NCBI RefSeq assembly: GCF_900114565.1
Contig: NZ_FOTM01000016.1
Location: forward strand, 1 to 64,000
Source of the DNA: Leifsonia sp. CL147
GTDB taxonomy: Bacteria; Actinomycetota; Actinomycetes; Actinomycetales; Microbacteriaceae
DNA length: 64,000 nucleotides
Reading direction: 5' to 3'
Part shown: positions 16,653-25,893 of the stretch, piece by piece
Numbering within the stretch: position 1 is the stretch's first letter
Layout: the number at the start of each line of letters is the position of its first letter
Position numbers and translations under genes: made by a program
Notes under the pieces: generated by a model
What the model was told of the DNA's origin: nothing
What the model saw: the letters and a program-made list of their open reading frames with translations, nothing else
Database searches by the model: none

Positions 16653-17483
16653 ATGGCCACCCCCATCGAGCAGCGCTACGCGACCAACCCTGCCCAGATC
16701 CCGGGCATGACGACGCAGCAGCTGCGTGACTCATACCTCGTCCCGGAGGTGTTCGTCCCGGGCGAGATCCGCCTCACCTACACGCACCACGACCGCATCG
16801 TGCTCGGCGGCGCGACTCCGGCCGGGGGTGTGCTGGAGCTCAGCGGCTACCCCGAGATCCGCAGCGACTACTTCCTCGAGCGCCGCGAGCTGGGCATCGT
16901 CAACGTCGGCGGCACAGGAACGGTCACGGCGGACGGCGAGGTGTACGAGCTGGTGAACGGCGCCTGCCTGTACCTGGGCCGCGGCATCCGCGAGGTGTCG
17001 TTCGCCGGCGACGCGGCGCAGTTCTACCTCTTCTCCGCTCCGGCGCACACGAGCCACCCGGCCGCGCTGGTCTCGCCGGGCGAGGGCACCGTGCGGGAGC
17101 TCGGCGACCAGCTGACGAGCAACCGGCGCACTCTCAACCAGTACATCCACGAGAACGGCATCGCGAGCTGCCAGATCGTCATGGGCGTGACGCAGCTGCA
17201 CCCCGGCTCCATGTGGAACACCATGCCCGCTCACACGCACGACCGCCGCACCGAGTGCTACCTGTACTTCGACGTACCGGAGGACGCGCGCGTCATCCAC
17301 CTCCTCGGTGAGCGCCAGGAGACCCGCCATCTCGTCGTGGCCGACCGGCAGGCGATCATCTCGCCGAGCTGGTCGCTGCACTCGGGGGTCGGGACCGCTG
17401 CGTATTCGTTCGTGTGGGCGATGGCGGGCGAGAACCAGACGTTCGACGACATGGATGCTGCGCCGGTCACCGACCTCGCGTGA
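16653..17483 (+). CDS. kduI: 5-keto-4-deoxyuronate isomerase (KduI)
   Basis: This 276-residue cupin-fold isomerase starts at the ATG at 16653, after AGGAG. The zinc ligands of E. coli KduI (His196, His198, Glu203, His245) appear as His194, His196, Glu201 and His243, with identical spacing. 'PAHTHDRRTECYLYF' and 'YLGRG' are further family marks. It converts 5-keto-4-deoxyuronate, formed from unsaturated uronides, into 3-deoxy-D-glycero-2,5-hexodiulosonate for KduD. Its presence shows that the locus degrades lyase-derived uronates. Confidence 0.96.
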   Translation: MATPIEQRYATNPAQIPGMTTQQLRDSYLVPEVFVPGEIRLTYTHHDRIVLGGATPAGGVLELSGYPEIRSDYFLERRELGIVNVGGTGTVTADGEVYELVNGACLYLGRGIREVSFAGDAAQFYLFSAPAHTSHPAALVSPGEGTVRELGDQLTSNRRTLNQYIHENGIASCQIVMGVTQLHPGSMWNTMPAHTHDRRTECYLYFDVPEDARVIHLLGERQETRHLVVADRQAIISPSWSLHSGVGTAAYSFVWAMAGENQTFDDMDAAPVTDLA

Positions 17484-17484
17484 A

Positions 17485-17512
17485 CGGGATGCGGCCCGCG
17501 GGCCGCATCCCG
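17485..17512. repeat. Perfect 28-bp palindrome between kduI and the GH59-like gene
   Basis: The two 14-base arms are CGGGATGCGGCCCG and CGGGCCGCATCCCG, with no spacer. They start one base after the kduI stop. Part of the right arm is repeated just downstream. It may be a transcription attenuator separating the secreted enzyme from the intracellular pathway genes. No T-run is seen. Confidence 0.55.
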
Positions 17513-17565
17513 CAGGCCGCATCCCGCAGCCGCAGAAGAACATCGCCTCATCGTGGAGGCGGAGA

Positions 17566-20500
17566 ATGGAGACACAGATGTCCGAGGCGATGACGCTCCG
17601 CGCGAGGTCCGGCCGGAAGATCCGCGGGCCGGTCCTGACCGCATTGGCGAGCGCCGCGCTGGTCGCGGCATCCATCGGCTTCCCGGCCGTCGCGCAGGCG
17701 GCCGTGACCGATCCCGTCGTCGTCACGGTGAACGGCGCGGACGTGGCCGCAGCCGCCAAGAACGTCAACGGACTCACCTTCAAGGGGTTCGGCCTGCTCT
17801 CGGGCAACTCGACCAGCTCGCTGCTGATGGACTACAAGGCGCAGCATCCCGACAAGTACTGGCAGCTCATCCAGACGCTCTTCGGCGGGTCCAACCCGAT
17901 CATGAACACCGTCAAGATCGAGATGGGCAACGACCGCAACACGTCCACGGGCCCGGAGGCGGCGACGATGCGCACCCGCGCCGAGTACCCGAACGTGCAG
18001 CGGGAGCCGGGGTTCCAGCTCGCGGCCGACGCCCAGAAGGTGGCCGCGGGCACCGTGCATGTCAGCCTCCTGCGCTGGAGCCGCCCGACGTGGGTGGCGA
18101 CGGACGCCGACCAGTACATCTGGTTCAAGAACACGGTCCTCGCCGCGTACCGCGAGTACGGCATCATGGTCGACTCGATCAACCCCGACACGAACGAGAC
18201 CAGCACCCCGAACACGTCGCTCTACGAGTCGTTCTCGGGCTGGCTGCGCAACGACACCACGGGGTACGAGGGCGCCACCGCCGGCGACCCCAACGACGGC
18301 TTCGCGAGCGCCGAGGAGGCGCAGCTGTTCCACCGGATCAAGACCATCGCGGCCGACACGGTGGGCACGCCGCCGCTGTCGTTCGGCAATGCCATGACGG
18401 CGACGGACCCGACGCTGCGCAACGCCGTCGACGTGGTCGGCTTCCACTACAGCAGCGCGGACGACTCCAACGGCAACCTGAAGAAGCTCGCGCAGCAGTT
18501 CGACAAGGAGGTGTGGAACTCCGAGGGCCAGTCGACCTTCTCGAGCTCTGCCGACCGGCCGAACAACAACGCGAGCGACGAGGCCGGCGGCAACGGCACC
18601 CAGTTCGGCGGCACCAACAGCGCGCTCGAGATGGGCAACTGGATCACGACCGGATTCGCCGCGGCCAACCGCACCTTCAGCATCTTCCAGCCCGCGATCG
18701 GGTCGTTCTACGACGGCATGCAGTACTCCTCGAAGGAGCTCGTGAGCGCCCGCGACCCGTGGTCGGGCTGGACCTACTACGACGGCGGCCTGGACGTCCT
18801 CGCCCAGTTCACGCAGTTCGCGAAGCTCGGCTGGGAGAACCCGGACAACACCGCCGGGATCTGGCGGGCGATCCCGCAGGCGTCCGCCAGCCAGCTCGGC
18901 ACGGGCAACCCGCCGAGCGGCGCCCGCACGGGCGGAGCCTCCTACACGACCCTCGCGGCGCCGGATGCCTCCGACTTCTCGACGGTCATCGTCAACGACA
19001 GCAAATACACGCGCACCTACACGATCGCGGCGAACGGGCTGAACCTCGGCGACGACACGACGATGGAGCTCTGGGAGACGCGGGCGGCGGATGCCGGCCA
19101 GGCGTACGACGCGAACTACCTGAAGCCGGTCGACGAGCTCTCGCCGGCCGCCGACGGGTCGTACACGTTCACCGTGAAGCCGTGGTCGACGCTGACCGCG
19201 ACGACGCTCGACCACGCCACGAAGGCGGCGGACGGCTCCCTGACGCCGAAGGCGGGCTACGGCAACACGCTGCCGACCTCCACGGAATACACGGGCGCTG
19301 ACGGCGGACGTGACGTGCTCGACACGGATTCGTCGGGCGACACCAACGGCGTGACCGGCGACGCGTACCTCTACGCCGACGACTTCGACTACGCGAACGA
19401 GGGCGACGTCAAGACCTACGACTCCGCGACGGGTGCGCTCGTCGACAGCGGCGAGTCCTACCTCGACAGCCGCGGCGCCAAGCCGAAGCCGGCCGGAACG
19501 CCGGGTGTGTCGGCCGCCGACGAGGGCGCCACCCCGCGCTACACGGACGACACGAACGGCGCGTTCGAGTCCGTCGCCACCAGCGACTCGGCGCACGGGC
19601 GCGTGCTGCGCCAGCAGGTCGGCCCCGGCATGGCCGGCGGCGCCTGGAACGCGGGAGACCCGAAGACCACGATCGGCGACGGTCGCTGGGCCGACTACAC
19701 CGTGTCGGCCGACGTGCGGTTCGAGGCGACATCCTCCGGCGAGTACGCCACGATCGGCGCGAGGGAGCAGGGCGGCACGGCGAACGGGCAGAATGTCTCG
19801 GCGGCCGAGCTGAAGGTCGACCCGACGGGCGCCTGGACCTTCGCGCGCTTCGGCACGACCGTCGCCAGCGGCACCGTGGCGGGCGACGCCGGCGTCGCGT
19901 TCCAGTCCGGCGCCGGGGTCTGGAACACCCTCGCGGTGACCGTCGCCGGGTCCGTCTACAGCGCATCCATCAACGGCAAGCAGATCACCACGTACACGGA
20001 TGCGTCGCCCCAGGCGACCGGCCGCATCCAGCTCGGATCGAGCTTCGACTCCGTCGACTTCGACAACCTGAAGGTCACCACCGTGCCCGGCTACACGCCG
20101 TACTACTCGCAGCTCATCGACGGGATGCACCAGACGAGCTGGGCCGACCGCTCGACGCCGGTCCTGCAGTTCGACAGCGGCTGGAGCAACGTCAACGGCC
20201 AGGGAATGTTCGAGTACCAGCGCACCGCCTCCAACAGCACGCGCCAGGGCGCGTCGATGACGTACACGTTCACCGGCACCGGCCTGGACATCATCGGCAC
20301 GAACACGGGCAAGCCGACGCTGAACGTCACCGTGGACGGGAGGCAGGTCGTCGGGAACGCGCCGACCCTCGCCTCCGGAAGCGAGCGCACCGCCTTCGAG
20401 CTGCGCGGCCTGAGGAACGGCACGCACACCGTGGTCTTCTCGACGGCGAACGCCAGCCCGATCGACGTGGATGCGGTGGGCGTCATCACGGCGAACGCCG

Positions 20501-23022
20501 ACTCGACGAAGGTCGACACGACCGCGCTCGCTGCCGCGGTCGCGAAGGGCGATGCGCTCAACGCGGACGATTGGGGCACGGACTCGTGGTCCCGCGTGAG
20601 CGCGGTGCTGACGGATGCACGAGCCGCGGTCGCCGACCCGTCGGCATTCGGCCTCGACGCGGAGGGTGCCGCCGCGATCGGCGCCCGGCTGACGTCGGCG
20701 ATCGACGCACTCGTGCCGAAGGACGTCAGCACGGACGTGCGCGATCTCGGGATGACCGCTGTGCCCACAGCCGGCCGCTCGCTGCCGAAGACCCTGTCGA
20801 TCGACGGGTCGAGTGCGGCAGTCACGTGGGATGCCGCATCCCTCGCCGGCGTCGCCTCGACGGCCGAGCTCGGGAGTTTCACGGCGACAGGACGCACGAC
20901 GGACAAGACCTCCGCCGGCGTGTACCAGCGCTTCAGCGTCGTCGTCCTGATGGTGCCCGCGAACCTCGCGTACTTCATCGACTCCGGCTCATCGACGTCC
21001 TCCGCGCCGTCGGCGTATGCAGCGGTCGCAGGACTCGATCCGTACCTCCAGAACACCGCCGCCGACCAGAAGTGGGACGGCACGACCGCGGGCTCCACCT
21101 GGGGATACTCCACCGCAGCGACCACCCTCGCCGCCGGCACGCCGACCGACTGGGGCTCGTCCTACATCGGCGCCGACTACAACAAGCCGGTCACGTACCA
21201 TCTGAGCCTGCCCGCGGGCAGCTACAACGTGGTGGGGGTGCAGGCGCCGCGTGCCGGCCTGACGACGAACATCTACTCGAAGGTGGGCGTCCACGGCGGC
21301 ACGGCGACGACGGTGACGGCGGCCGCGAACGGGACGGCGACCCCGATCGCCCAGCGCATCACGCTGGATGCGCCCGCGGTCGTCGACCTCGAGTTCGGCA
21401 CGAACGGCACGAGCGGCTACAACGCGCGGCTTGCGCTCGCCTACGTGCAGACGCTCCCGCGCGACCTCGGAGTGCAGGGGACGCTGGGCCTGAAGGATGC
21501 GCTGCCCGGCACGGTGAAGGTCGACGGTGCGGACACGGCGGTCACCTGGGACGACGCATCCGTCGCGCGGCAGCGCACCCTGTACGGCAAGCTCTCCGTC
21601 TCGGGCACGATCGGCGCCGACGCGGTGCCGGTGGTCGCCTCGTACGAGGTGATCCCGATGGGTCTCGTCTACTTCATCGACGCGGGCACGAACGGCGTCG
21701 CGTCGCCGGAGTACACCGCGGTGAAGCAGTCGGTCCCGACCCTCCTCAACGACACCGTCGACCAGGCGCAGCCGGCCGCCGGCCAATGGGGCTACGACCC
21801 CGACGGGATGGTGACGAAGGCGGCGACCGACATCGCCGACAAGTACTCGACGGGGCTGTACCAGAACACGACCCGGCTGACCTATCACCTGCCCCTCGAC
21901 GCGGGTACGTACACGCTCACCGGCGGTTTCACCGAGTGGTGGAACCTCTCCCGGTCGATGTACCAGACGGTATCGGTGAACGGCACGGAGCTCGCGAAGG
22001 GCAGCATCCCGCTGTCCGGTACGAGCACGCCGCTGGCCGAGGACCTCACCTTCACGCTGGATGCGCCGGCCACCGTCGACTACGTCGTCACCAACGAGGG
22101 CGCGGGAGGCGAGAAGCCCGTCATCTCGTGGCTGGCCGTGGCCGACATCACCAAGCCCGCGGCTCCCGCCGACGTGACGGCCACCGCGACCGGCGACACG
22201 TCGATCAGGGTCTCGTGGGCCCCGTCGTCCCCAGCGGGCCTCGGGTTCACGGGGTACCGGGTGTACGACGGGGATTCCAGTACCCCGGCCTGCACGACGT
22301 CGAAGACCTCGTGCACGATCACCGGCCTCGACCTCGGCTCGACGCACACCTACACCGTGACGGGCGTCAACCAGGTCGGCGAGGGCTCGCCCTCCGCGGC
22401 CTCGGACCCGGTGACGCTTCCGGAAGTGGCGTCGAACGACGGCGCGACCTCGGCTCCGGGCACGGCGGTCCTCTCGTCGAACGACGGGTGGAACAACGGG
22501 TTGAAGGACGGCACCTTCGACGTCACGATGAACCTGTGGTGGGGTGTCAACGGCCAGTTGTTCAAGCTCTACCAGGACGGCACGCTGGTGAAGTCGGTCC
22601 GCCTCACGATGATGTCGCCGCTCGGCCAGCGGGCGGTCGTGCCCATCGACGGCCTCCCGAACGGCACCTACACATTCACCGGCGAACTGGAGAATTCGCA
22701 GGGCACGACGGCGACCCGGCCGCTCACCGTGACGGTGACGGATGCGTCGCCCGGCACACCCGTGCTCTCCGCGAGCTCCCCGCGTGCAGACTCCTTCACT
22801 CTGTCGGCGGACCTGTGGTGGGGGACCAACGCGACCTCCTACACCTTCCGGGAGGGGTCCACGGTCATCGGTTCGGGCAGCCTGACGGCCGCCACCCCCG
22901 GCGCGCAGCATGCATCGGTGGTCGTCACCGGCGCAGCCGCCGGAACCCACACATACACGGTGACGTTCACCAACGCTGCGGGCTCCACCACGAGCAGGCA
23001 ACTCTCCGTCAGGGTGCGCTGA
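17566..23022 (+). CDS. Secreted multidomain GH59-like glycoside hydrolase
   Basis: The 1818-residue protein has a signal peptide (residues 1-~45, ending AVAQA). Residues ~50-555 resemble GH59 galactosylceramidase-type enzymes ('GFGLLSGNSTSSLLMDY'), with likely acid/base Glu211 ('DTNETS') and nucleophile Glu320 ('WNSEGQ'). Next come a LamG/DUF1080-like beta-sandwich (~600-840), a CBM-like module (~842-975), a helical FIVAR-like stretch (~980-1050), Ig-like segments, and two related 'YFIDxG' modules starting near 1133 and 1365. An FN3 domain (~1529-1620) precedes two related C-terminal repeats (~1622 and ~1731). No LPxTG or transmembrane anchor is seen. It ends the uronide operon and probably attacks the polymer outside the cell. 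GH59 is inferred from motifs, and GH30-like folds are the main alternative. Confidence 0.72.
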   Translation: METQMSEAMTLRARSGRKIRGPVLTALASAALVAASIGFPAVAQAAVTDPVVVTVNGADVAAAAKNVNGLTFKGFGLLSGNSTSSLLMDYKAQHPDKYWQLIQTLFGGSNPIMNTVKIEMGNDRNTSTGPEAATMRTRAEYPNVQREPGFQLAADAQKVAAGTVHVSLLRWSRPTWVATDADQYIWFKNTVLAAYREYGIMVDSINPDTNETSTPNTSLYESFSGWLRNDTTGYEGATAGDPNDGFASAEEAQLFHRIKTIAADTVGTPPLSFGNAMTATDPTLRNAVDVVGFHYSSADDSNGNLKKLAQQFDKEVWNSEGQSTFSSSADRPNNNASDEAGGNGTQFGGTNSALEMGNWITTGFAAANRTFSIFQPAIGSFYDGMQYSSKELVSARDPWSGWTYYDGGLDVLAQFTQFAKLGWENPDNTAGIWRAIPQASASQLGTGNPPSGARTGGASYTTLAAPDASDFSTVIVNDSKYTRTYTIAANGLNLGDDTTMELWETRAADAGQAYDANYLKPVDELSPAADGSYTFTVKPWSTLTATTLDHATKAADGSLTPKAGYGNTLPTSTEYTGADGGRDVLDTDSSGDTNGVTGDAYLYADDFDYANEGDVKTYDSATGALVDSGESYLDSRGAKPKPAGTPGVSAADEGATPRYTDDTNGAFESVATSDSAHGRVLRQQVGPGMAGGAWNAGDPKTTIGDGRWADYTVSADVRFEATSSGEYATIGAREQGGTANGQNVSAAELKVDPTGAWTFARFGTTVASGTVAGDAGVAFQSGAGVWNTLAVTVAGSVYSASINGKQITTYTDASPQATGRIQLGSSFDSVDFDNLKVTTVPGYTPYYSQLIDGMHQTSWADRSTPVLQFDSGWSNVNGQGMFEYQRTASNSTRQGASMTYTFTGTGLDIIGTNTGKPTLNVTVDGRQVVGNAPTLASGSERTAFELRGLRNGTHTVVFSTANASPIDVDAVGVITANADSTKVDTTALAAAVAKGDALNADDWGTDSWSRVSAVLTDARAAVADPSAFGLDAEGAAAIGARLTSAIDALVPKDVSTDVRDLGMTAVPTAGRSLPKTLSIDGSSAAVTWDAASLAGVASTAELGSFTATGRTTDKTSAGVYQRFSVVVLMVPANLAYFIDSGSSTSSAPSAYAAVAGLDPYLQNTAADQKWDGTTAGSTWGYSTAATTLAAGTPTDWGSSYIGADYNKPVTYHLSLPAGSYNVVGVQAPRAGLTTNIYSKVGVHGGTATTVTAAANGTATPIAQRITLDAPAVVDLEFGTNGTSGYNARLALAYVQTLPRDLGVQGTLGLKDALPGTVKVDGADTAVTWDDASVARQRTLYGKLSVSGTIGADAVPVVASYEVIPMGLVYFIDAGTNGVASPEYTAVKQSVPTLLNDTVDQAQPAAGQWGYDPDGMVTKAATDIADKYSTGLYQNTTRLTYHLPLDAGTYTLTGGFTEWWNLSRSMYQTVSVNGTELAKGSIPLSGTSTPLAEDLTFTLDAPATVDYVVTNEGAGGEKPVISWLAVADITKPAAPADVTATATGDTSIRVSWAPSSPAGLGFTGYRVYDGDSSTPACTTSKTSCTITGLDLGSTHTYTVTGVNQVGEGSPSAASDPVTLPEVASNDGATSAPGTAVLSSNDGWNNGLKDGTFDVTMNLWWGVNGQLFKLYQDGTLVKSVRLTMMSPLGQRAVVPIDGLPNGTYTFTGELENSQGTTATRPLTVTVTDASPGTPVLSASSPRADSFTLSADLWWGTNATSYTFREGSTVIGSGSLTAATPGAQHASVVVTGAAAGTHTYTVTFTNAAGSTTSRQLSVRVR

Positions 23023-23107
23023 TTGCGGCACCCTTATCCTTCGCCCCGGATCCGCGTACCGTGTCGCGGAACAGAAGGATGCATCAGGACCGATGGAGGA
23101 GGACCCC

Positions 23108-23359
23108 ATGGGCATCGAGGACAAGTTCGACGCGGCCGGTGACAAGCTCAAGGGCAAGGCCGACGAGGTCATCGGCAAGGCCACCGACGACGAGTCCCGC
23201 GTGATCAAAGGCAAGGCGGAGCAGGCGAAAGGAAGCGTCAAGGACACGGTCGCCGACGTGAAAGCCCACGTGAAGGACAGTGCGGACGAGGCGCGCGCCG
23301 ACCGCGCGGACGACACGGACGTCCCGTACGACGGCGCCGATCGAGGCAACCTGGAGTAG
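23108..23359 (+). CDS. CsbD family stress protein
   Basis: This 83-residue hydrophilic protein is rich in Lys, Asp and Ala. The CsbD pattern ('DKLKGKADEVIGKATDDES', then 'KGKAEQAKGSVKD') is nearly complete. The ATG at 23108 follows GGAGGAGG; an in-frame ATG at 23093 is part of that ribosome site. CsbD-like proteins are general-stress proteins of unknown mechanism, controlled by sigma-B in B. subtilis. The acidic tail after residue 55 is an extension beyond the usual ~60 residues. It converges on the PQQ-propeller gene with only 12 bp between the stops. Confidence 0.85.
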   Translation: MGIEDKFDAAGDKLKGKADEVIGKATDDESRVIKGKAEQAKGSVKDTVADVKAHVKDSADEARADRADDTDVPYDGADRGNLE

Positions 23360-23371
23360 CGTCCTCCGGCG

Positions 23372-24889
23372 CTACCCGCCCCCGTGGAACGCCGCCACTC
23401 CCGTATCCGTGCCGATGAGCAGCAGCCCGAGCGCCGTGCTCGGGCTCGCGAAGTGCGGCACGGACTCCCCGACCGGCAGCCGCTGAAGCAGCGCCCCGGT
23501 GGAGGCGTCGAACTGGCTGAGCGTGCCGTCCGGGTATCGCGCGGCCCAGACCGTCCCACCGATGACGATGGGCGGGCCGTTCGCGCCCGCCAGCCGCGGA
23601 CCCGCCTCATCTCTGCTGAGATCCACGGTCTGGATGCCGCCGTCGCTGCACGGGACGAACAAGCGGTTCGCCGCCTGGTCGTAGGCGGGGCCGCCGTCGG
23701 GGTCGCTGCCGCAGATGCCGCTGACGGTCGCGACCACCGACAGGTCGGACTGGCGGAGGACGAAGCCGACCTCGGTCTTCCCGACGACGAACACCTGGCC
23801 GCCGGGCAGCAGCACGGGGTTCCCGGTGCCCAGGTCGTCGTCGGCGCCCGCGGTCGTGTCCTTGAAGACGGCCAGGGGCTTCAGGTCGGGTGAGAGCTTG
23901 ACGACGCTCTCCGCGTACTCGACCGTGTCGGGGCCGCCCGAGGGCGGGTCCGGGTTCGAGTTGCCGGTCGACACGTAGAGGTTCCCGGCCGCATCCACCG
24001 CCGGCGCACCGCCGCCCTGCCAGATCGCGCCGCCGTGGCCGTCCGGGGCCGCCTCGAAGGAGACGAGACCGGGTGCGCCGGTCTCATTCACGCCGACGAC
24101 CCAGCCGTGGTAGGTGCCGCAGTCGCCGTAGTTTCCGCCGTACGAGACGTAGACGCGGCCGTTCGCGACGGCGAGCGACGCGCGCTGAAGCAGGTGGACC
24201 GGTTCCTCAGCGCTGGGGAGGGGCGGATCGACCGGCTCCGTGAGCACGACCTTGCCCGTGGCCGGGTCGAATCCCTCCAGCTGGTGATGCACCGCTCCTC
24301 CACCGGTGCTCACCTCGCCCACGACGAAGACCGTTCCACTGGCCGGGTCGACGGCGGGCGTGCTGGTGACACCGAGGGGGTCGATGTTCCCGCAGCCGGC
24401 GACCCCTCCGACTTCCGTCAGCGGCGACCCGAGGGAGGCCGACCACACGATGTTCCCGGTGCCCGGGTCGAGTGCGACCACGCGGTTCGTCTCGGTGGCC
24501 GCGAACACGCGGCCGCCCGCGACCACAGGCTGCCCGAAGACCGCACCGCCGAGGTCCGCAGACCAGGCCCGCGCGAGGGAGGCGAGCGACGCGCCGGCGA
24601 CCACGGCCCCGGTGCGCGAGGGATCGGCGTGGTATGAGGACCAGGCCGTGATGCCCGGCACCGCGACGGCGACCGGGGCCGGAGGCGCGGACGGGGTCGG
24701 ACGGGAAGGCGACGAGGCTGACGGCGCACTGGGTGCACGAGAGGTCGTGGCCGGAGAAGGCCCCGACGGCGAGCATCCAGCCAGGACCAGACCCGCGACC
24801 GCGACCGCGGCCGCGACCGCGACCGCGACCGCGCCCGCCCCGAGGCGAGCCGCGGTGCGACCAACGGCCCCCCGCCTCCCGCGGTACAT
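23372..24889 (-). CDS. PQQ-type beta-propeller lipoprotein
   Basis: The 505-residue protein from the ATG at 24889 has a basic start, a hydrophobic core coded by a GCGACC-type hexanucleotide repeat (about 24796-24834) and the lipobox LVLAGC. A Ser/Pro/Ala/Thr-rich linker follows. The rest consists of WD-like PQQ propeller blades ('VVALDPGTGNIVWSASLG', 'LEGFDPATGKVVL', 'LSQFDASTGALLQRLPVG'). No quinoprotein dehydrogenase catalytic residues were recognised, so it is probably a binding or scaffold protein on the outer membrane face. The frame is open for another 200 codons upstream, but that stretch is GC-repeat sequence and not convincing as protein. Confidence 0.75.
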   Translation of the reverse strand: MYRGRRGAVGRTAARLGAGAVAVAVAAAVAVAGLVLAGCSPSGPSPATTSRAPSAPSASSPSRPTPSAPPAPVAVAVPGITAWSSYHADPSRTGAVVAGASLASLARAWSADLGGAVFGQPVVAGGRVFAATETNRVVALDPGTGNIVWSASLGSPLTEVGGVAGCGNIDPLGVTSTPAVDPASGTVFVVGEVSTGGGAVHHQLEGFDPATGKVVLTEPVDPPLPSAEEPVHLLQRASLAVANGRVYVSYGGNYGDCGTYHGWVVGVNETGAPGLVSFEAAPDGHGGAIWQGGGAPAVDAAGNLYVSTGNSNPDPPSGGPDTVEYAESVVKLSPDLKPLAVFKDTTAGADDDLGTGNPVLLPGGQVFVVGKTEVGFVLRQSDLSVVATVSGICGSDPDGGPAYDQAANRLFVPCSDGGIQTVDLSRDEAGPRLAGANGPPIVIGGTVWAARYPDGTLSQFDASTGALLQRLPVGESVPHFASPSTALGLLLIGTDTGVAAFHGGG

Positions 24890-25202
24890 GGCGTCAGCGT
24901 ACGCCGGCGGCCGCAACCGGACCACTCCGACCGGCCGCCGCGGCAGCCGGCGCGCCGGCCGCCGCGCCGGCCGCCGCGCCGGTCGCGCGGCGGCCGCCCG
25001 GACCCAGCGCCGTGCGCGCCCGGGTGCACGCGCGCGCCCCCCGTGCACGCACCCGCGCCCGCGCGCGTCCCCGCGCGCGTCCCCGCGCGCGTCCCCGCGC
25101 GCGTCCCCGCGCGCGGGCCCGCAACCGCGCCCGCGCCCGCACTCGCGCCCGCCCCGCCCCCCCCCGCCCGCACCCGCCCCCACCTCAGGTGCGTGTGCTG
25201 CG

Positions 25203-25248
25203 GTTTGTAACGTTTGCGGCTGCTCGCCCGGCCGCACACGTTCCGAAC
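25203..25248. repeat. GTAACG-type palindromic repeat (family B), copy 1
   Basis: GTTTGTAACG (25203-25212) pairs imperfectly with CGTTCCGAAC (25239-25248) around 'GCGGCTGCTCG'. The reverse complement resembles the three copies at 44.2-44.5 kb, and a further member is at 29150. Conserved 'GCACTC' flanks are also shared. Confidence 0.6.
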
Positions 25249-25381
25249 ACGCGCACTCCCCGTCGCACGAGCCCGAATCGCCGAGGTGGCCGGCTGTGGC
25301 GGGCCGCCGGGCGCCGCCTCCAATCAGCTCGCCGGTCCCGGGTGGGCCGGCCTCACCATCCCGGCATGATGTCGCGACCGC

Positions 25382-25418
25382 GAAGGAGATTCGAACCGAT
25401 ACCGTTCGAATCTCCTTC
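25382..25418. repeat. Perfect 15-bp inverted repeat with 7-nt loop
   Basis: GAAGGAGATTCGAAC (25382-25396) and GTTCGAATCTCCTTC (25404-25418) form a perfect hairpin. A second, shorter inverted repeat built on the same words follows at 25431-25460. It lies about 95 bp upstream of the ArsR gene, so it may be an operator or a transcription-end hairpin. Confidence 0.6.
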
Positions 25419-25430
25419 ACTACTGCCATT

Positions 25431-25460
25431 CGAAGGAGATTCGACATCCGATCTCCTTCG
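25431..25460. repeat. Second GAAGGAGAT inverted repeat
   Basis: CGAAGGAGAT and ATCTCCTTCG, 10 nt apart, repeat the words of the 25382-25418 hairpin. The block therefore holds four related half-sites. Confidence 0.5.
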
Positions 25461-25504
25461 ATTCCTCCCGCACGGAGTTGCGTTGCGCCGCCCACTGTTC
25501 TTTA

Positions 25505-25524
25505 ATCTGCGTATGGATGCAGAT
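25505..25524. promoter_or_regulatory. Putative ArsR-type operator over the start codon
   Basis: ATCTGC-N8-GCAGAT spans the ATG of the ArsR-family gene. A dyad at the transcription/translation start is where an autorepressor of this family would act. The gene has no ribosome site, so a leaderless mRNA starting at or near this dyad is likely. Weak by sequence alone. Confidence 0.35.
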
Positions 25525-25893
25525 AAGGCGATATGCGGTCGTCTCCCGGACAGTCAGTTCGTCGAGTTCGCCGTCGAGGTGTTCGGGATGCTGGCGGATG
25601 CGACGCGCGTCCGGATCGTGCTCGCCCTGAAGGATGCGGGGGAGCTGTCGGTGAACCATCTGGCGGACATCCTCGACAAGCAGCCGTCCGCGGTGTCGCA
25701 GCATCTGGCCAAGCTCCGCCTGGCCCGCATCGTCTCCACGCGCCAGGACGGCCAGCGCGTGTTCTACAAGCTGGAAAACGAGCACGCGAGCCGCCTGGTG
25801 ACGGATGCGATCTTCCAGGCGGAGCACTCCCTCGGCGGGACCCCGCGGCACCACCATCCGCAGGCCGCTGCAACCGAGGAGGCCGCCTCATGA
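25513..25893 (+). CDS. ArsR/SmtB-family metal-responsive repressor
   Basis: This 126-residue winged-helix protein matches the ArsR/SmtB fold: 'FGMLADATRVRIVLALKDAG', the recognition region 'DKQPSAVSQHLAKLRLARIV' and the wing 'RQDGQRVFYKLEN'. The tail 'HHHPQ' could bind metal, as in Zn/Ni/Co sensors of the SmtB/CzrA/KmtR group; no CxC arsenic motif is present. It overlaps a CDF exporter gene by ATGA, so it should control that exporter. No Shine-Dalgarno sequence precedes the ATG, suggesting a leaderless transcript. Confidence 0.9.
   Translation: MDADKAICGRLPDSQFVEFAVEVFGMLADATRVRIVLALKDAGELSVNHLADILDKQPSAVSQHLAKLRLARIVSTRQDGQRVFYKLENEHASRLVTDAIFQAEHSLGGTPRHHHPQAAATEEAAS

Larger units (their letters stand above)
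24890..25512. other. 623-bp non-coding spacer with GC-rich repeats
   Basis: No gene is supported here, although several frames stay open because of extreme GC content. It holds four exact 12-bp units GCGCGCGTCCCC at 25061-25108, two GTGCACG copies at about 25025 and 25042, one member of the GTAACG palindrome family at 25203-25248, and the GAAGGAGATTCG inverted repeats at 25382-25460. It separates divergent genes and must contain both promoters. Confidence 0.7.

Noticed and set aside
17548-23610. Very long antisense frames across the GH59-like gene
   Set aside because: Typical high-GC shadow frames, Arg/Val/Gly-rich, without starts or domains.
24890-25500. Long open frames on both strands upstream of the PQQ-propeller gene
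   Set aside because: They consist of Arg/Ala/Pro or Arg/Gly low complexity forced by GC-rich tandem repeats, have no ribosome site and no recognisable domain.
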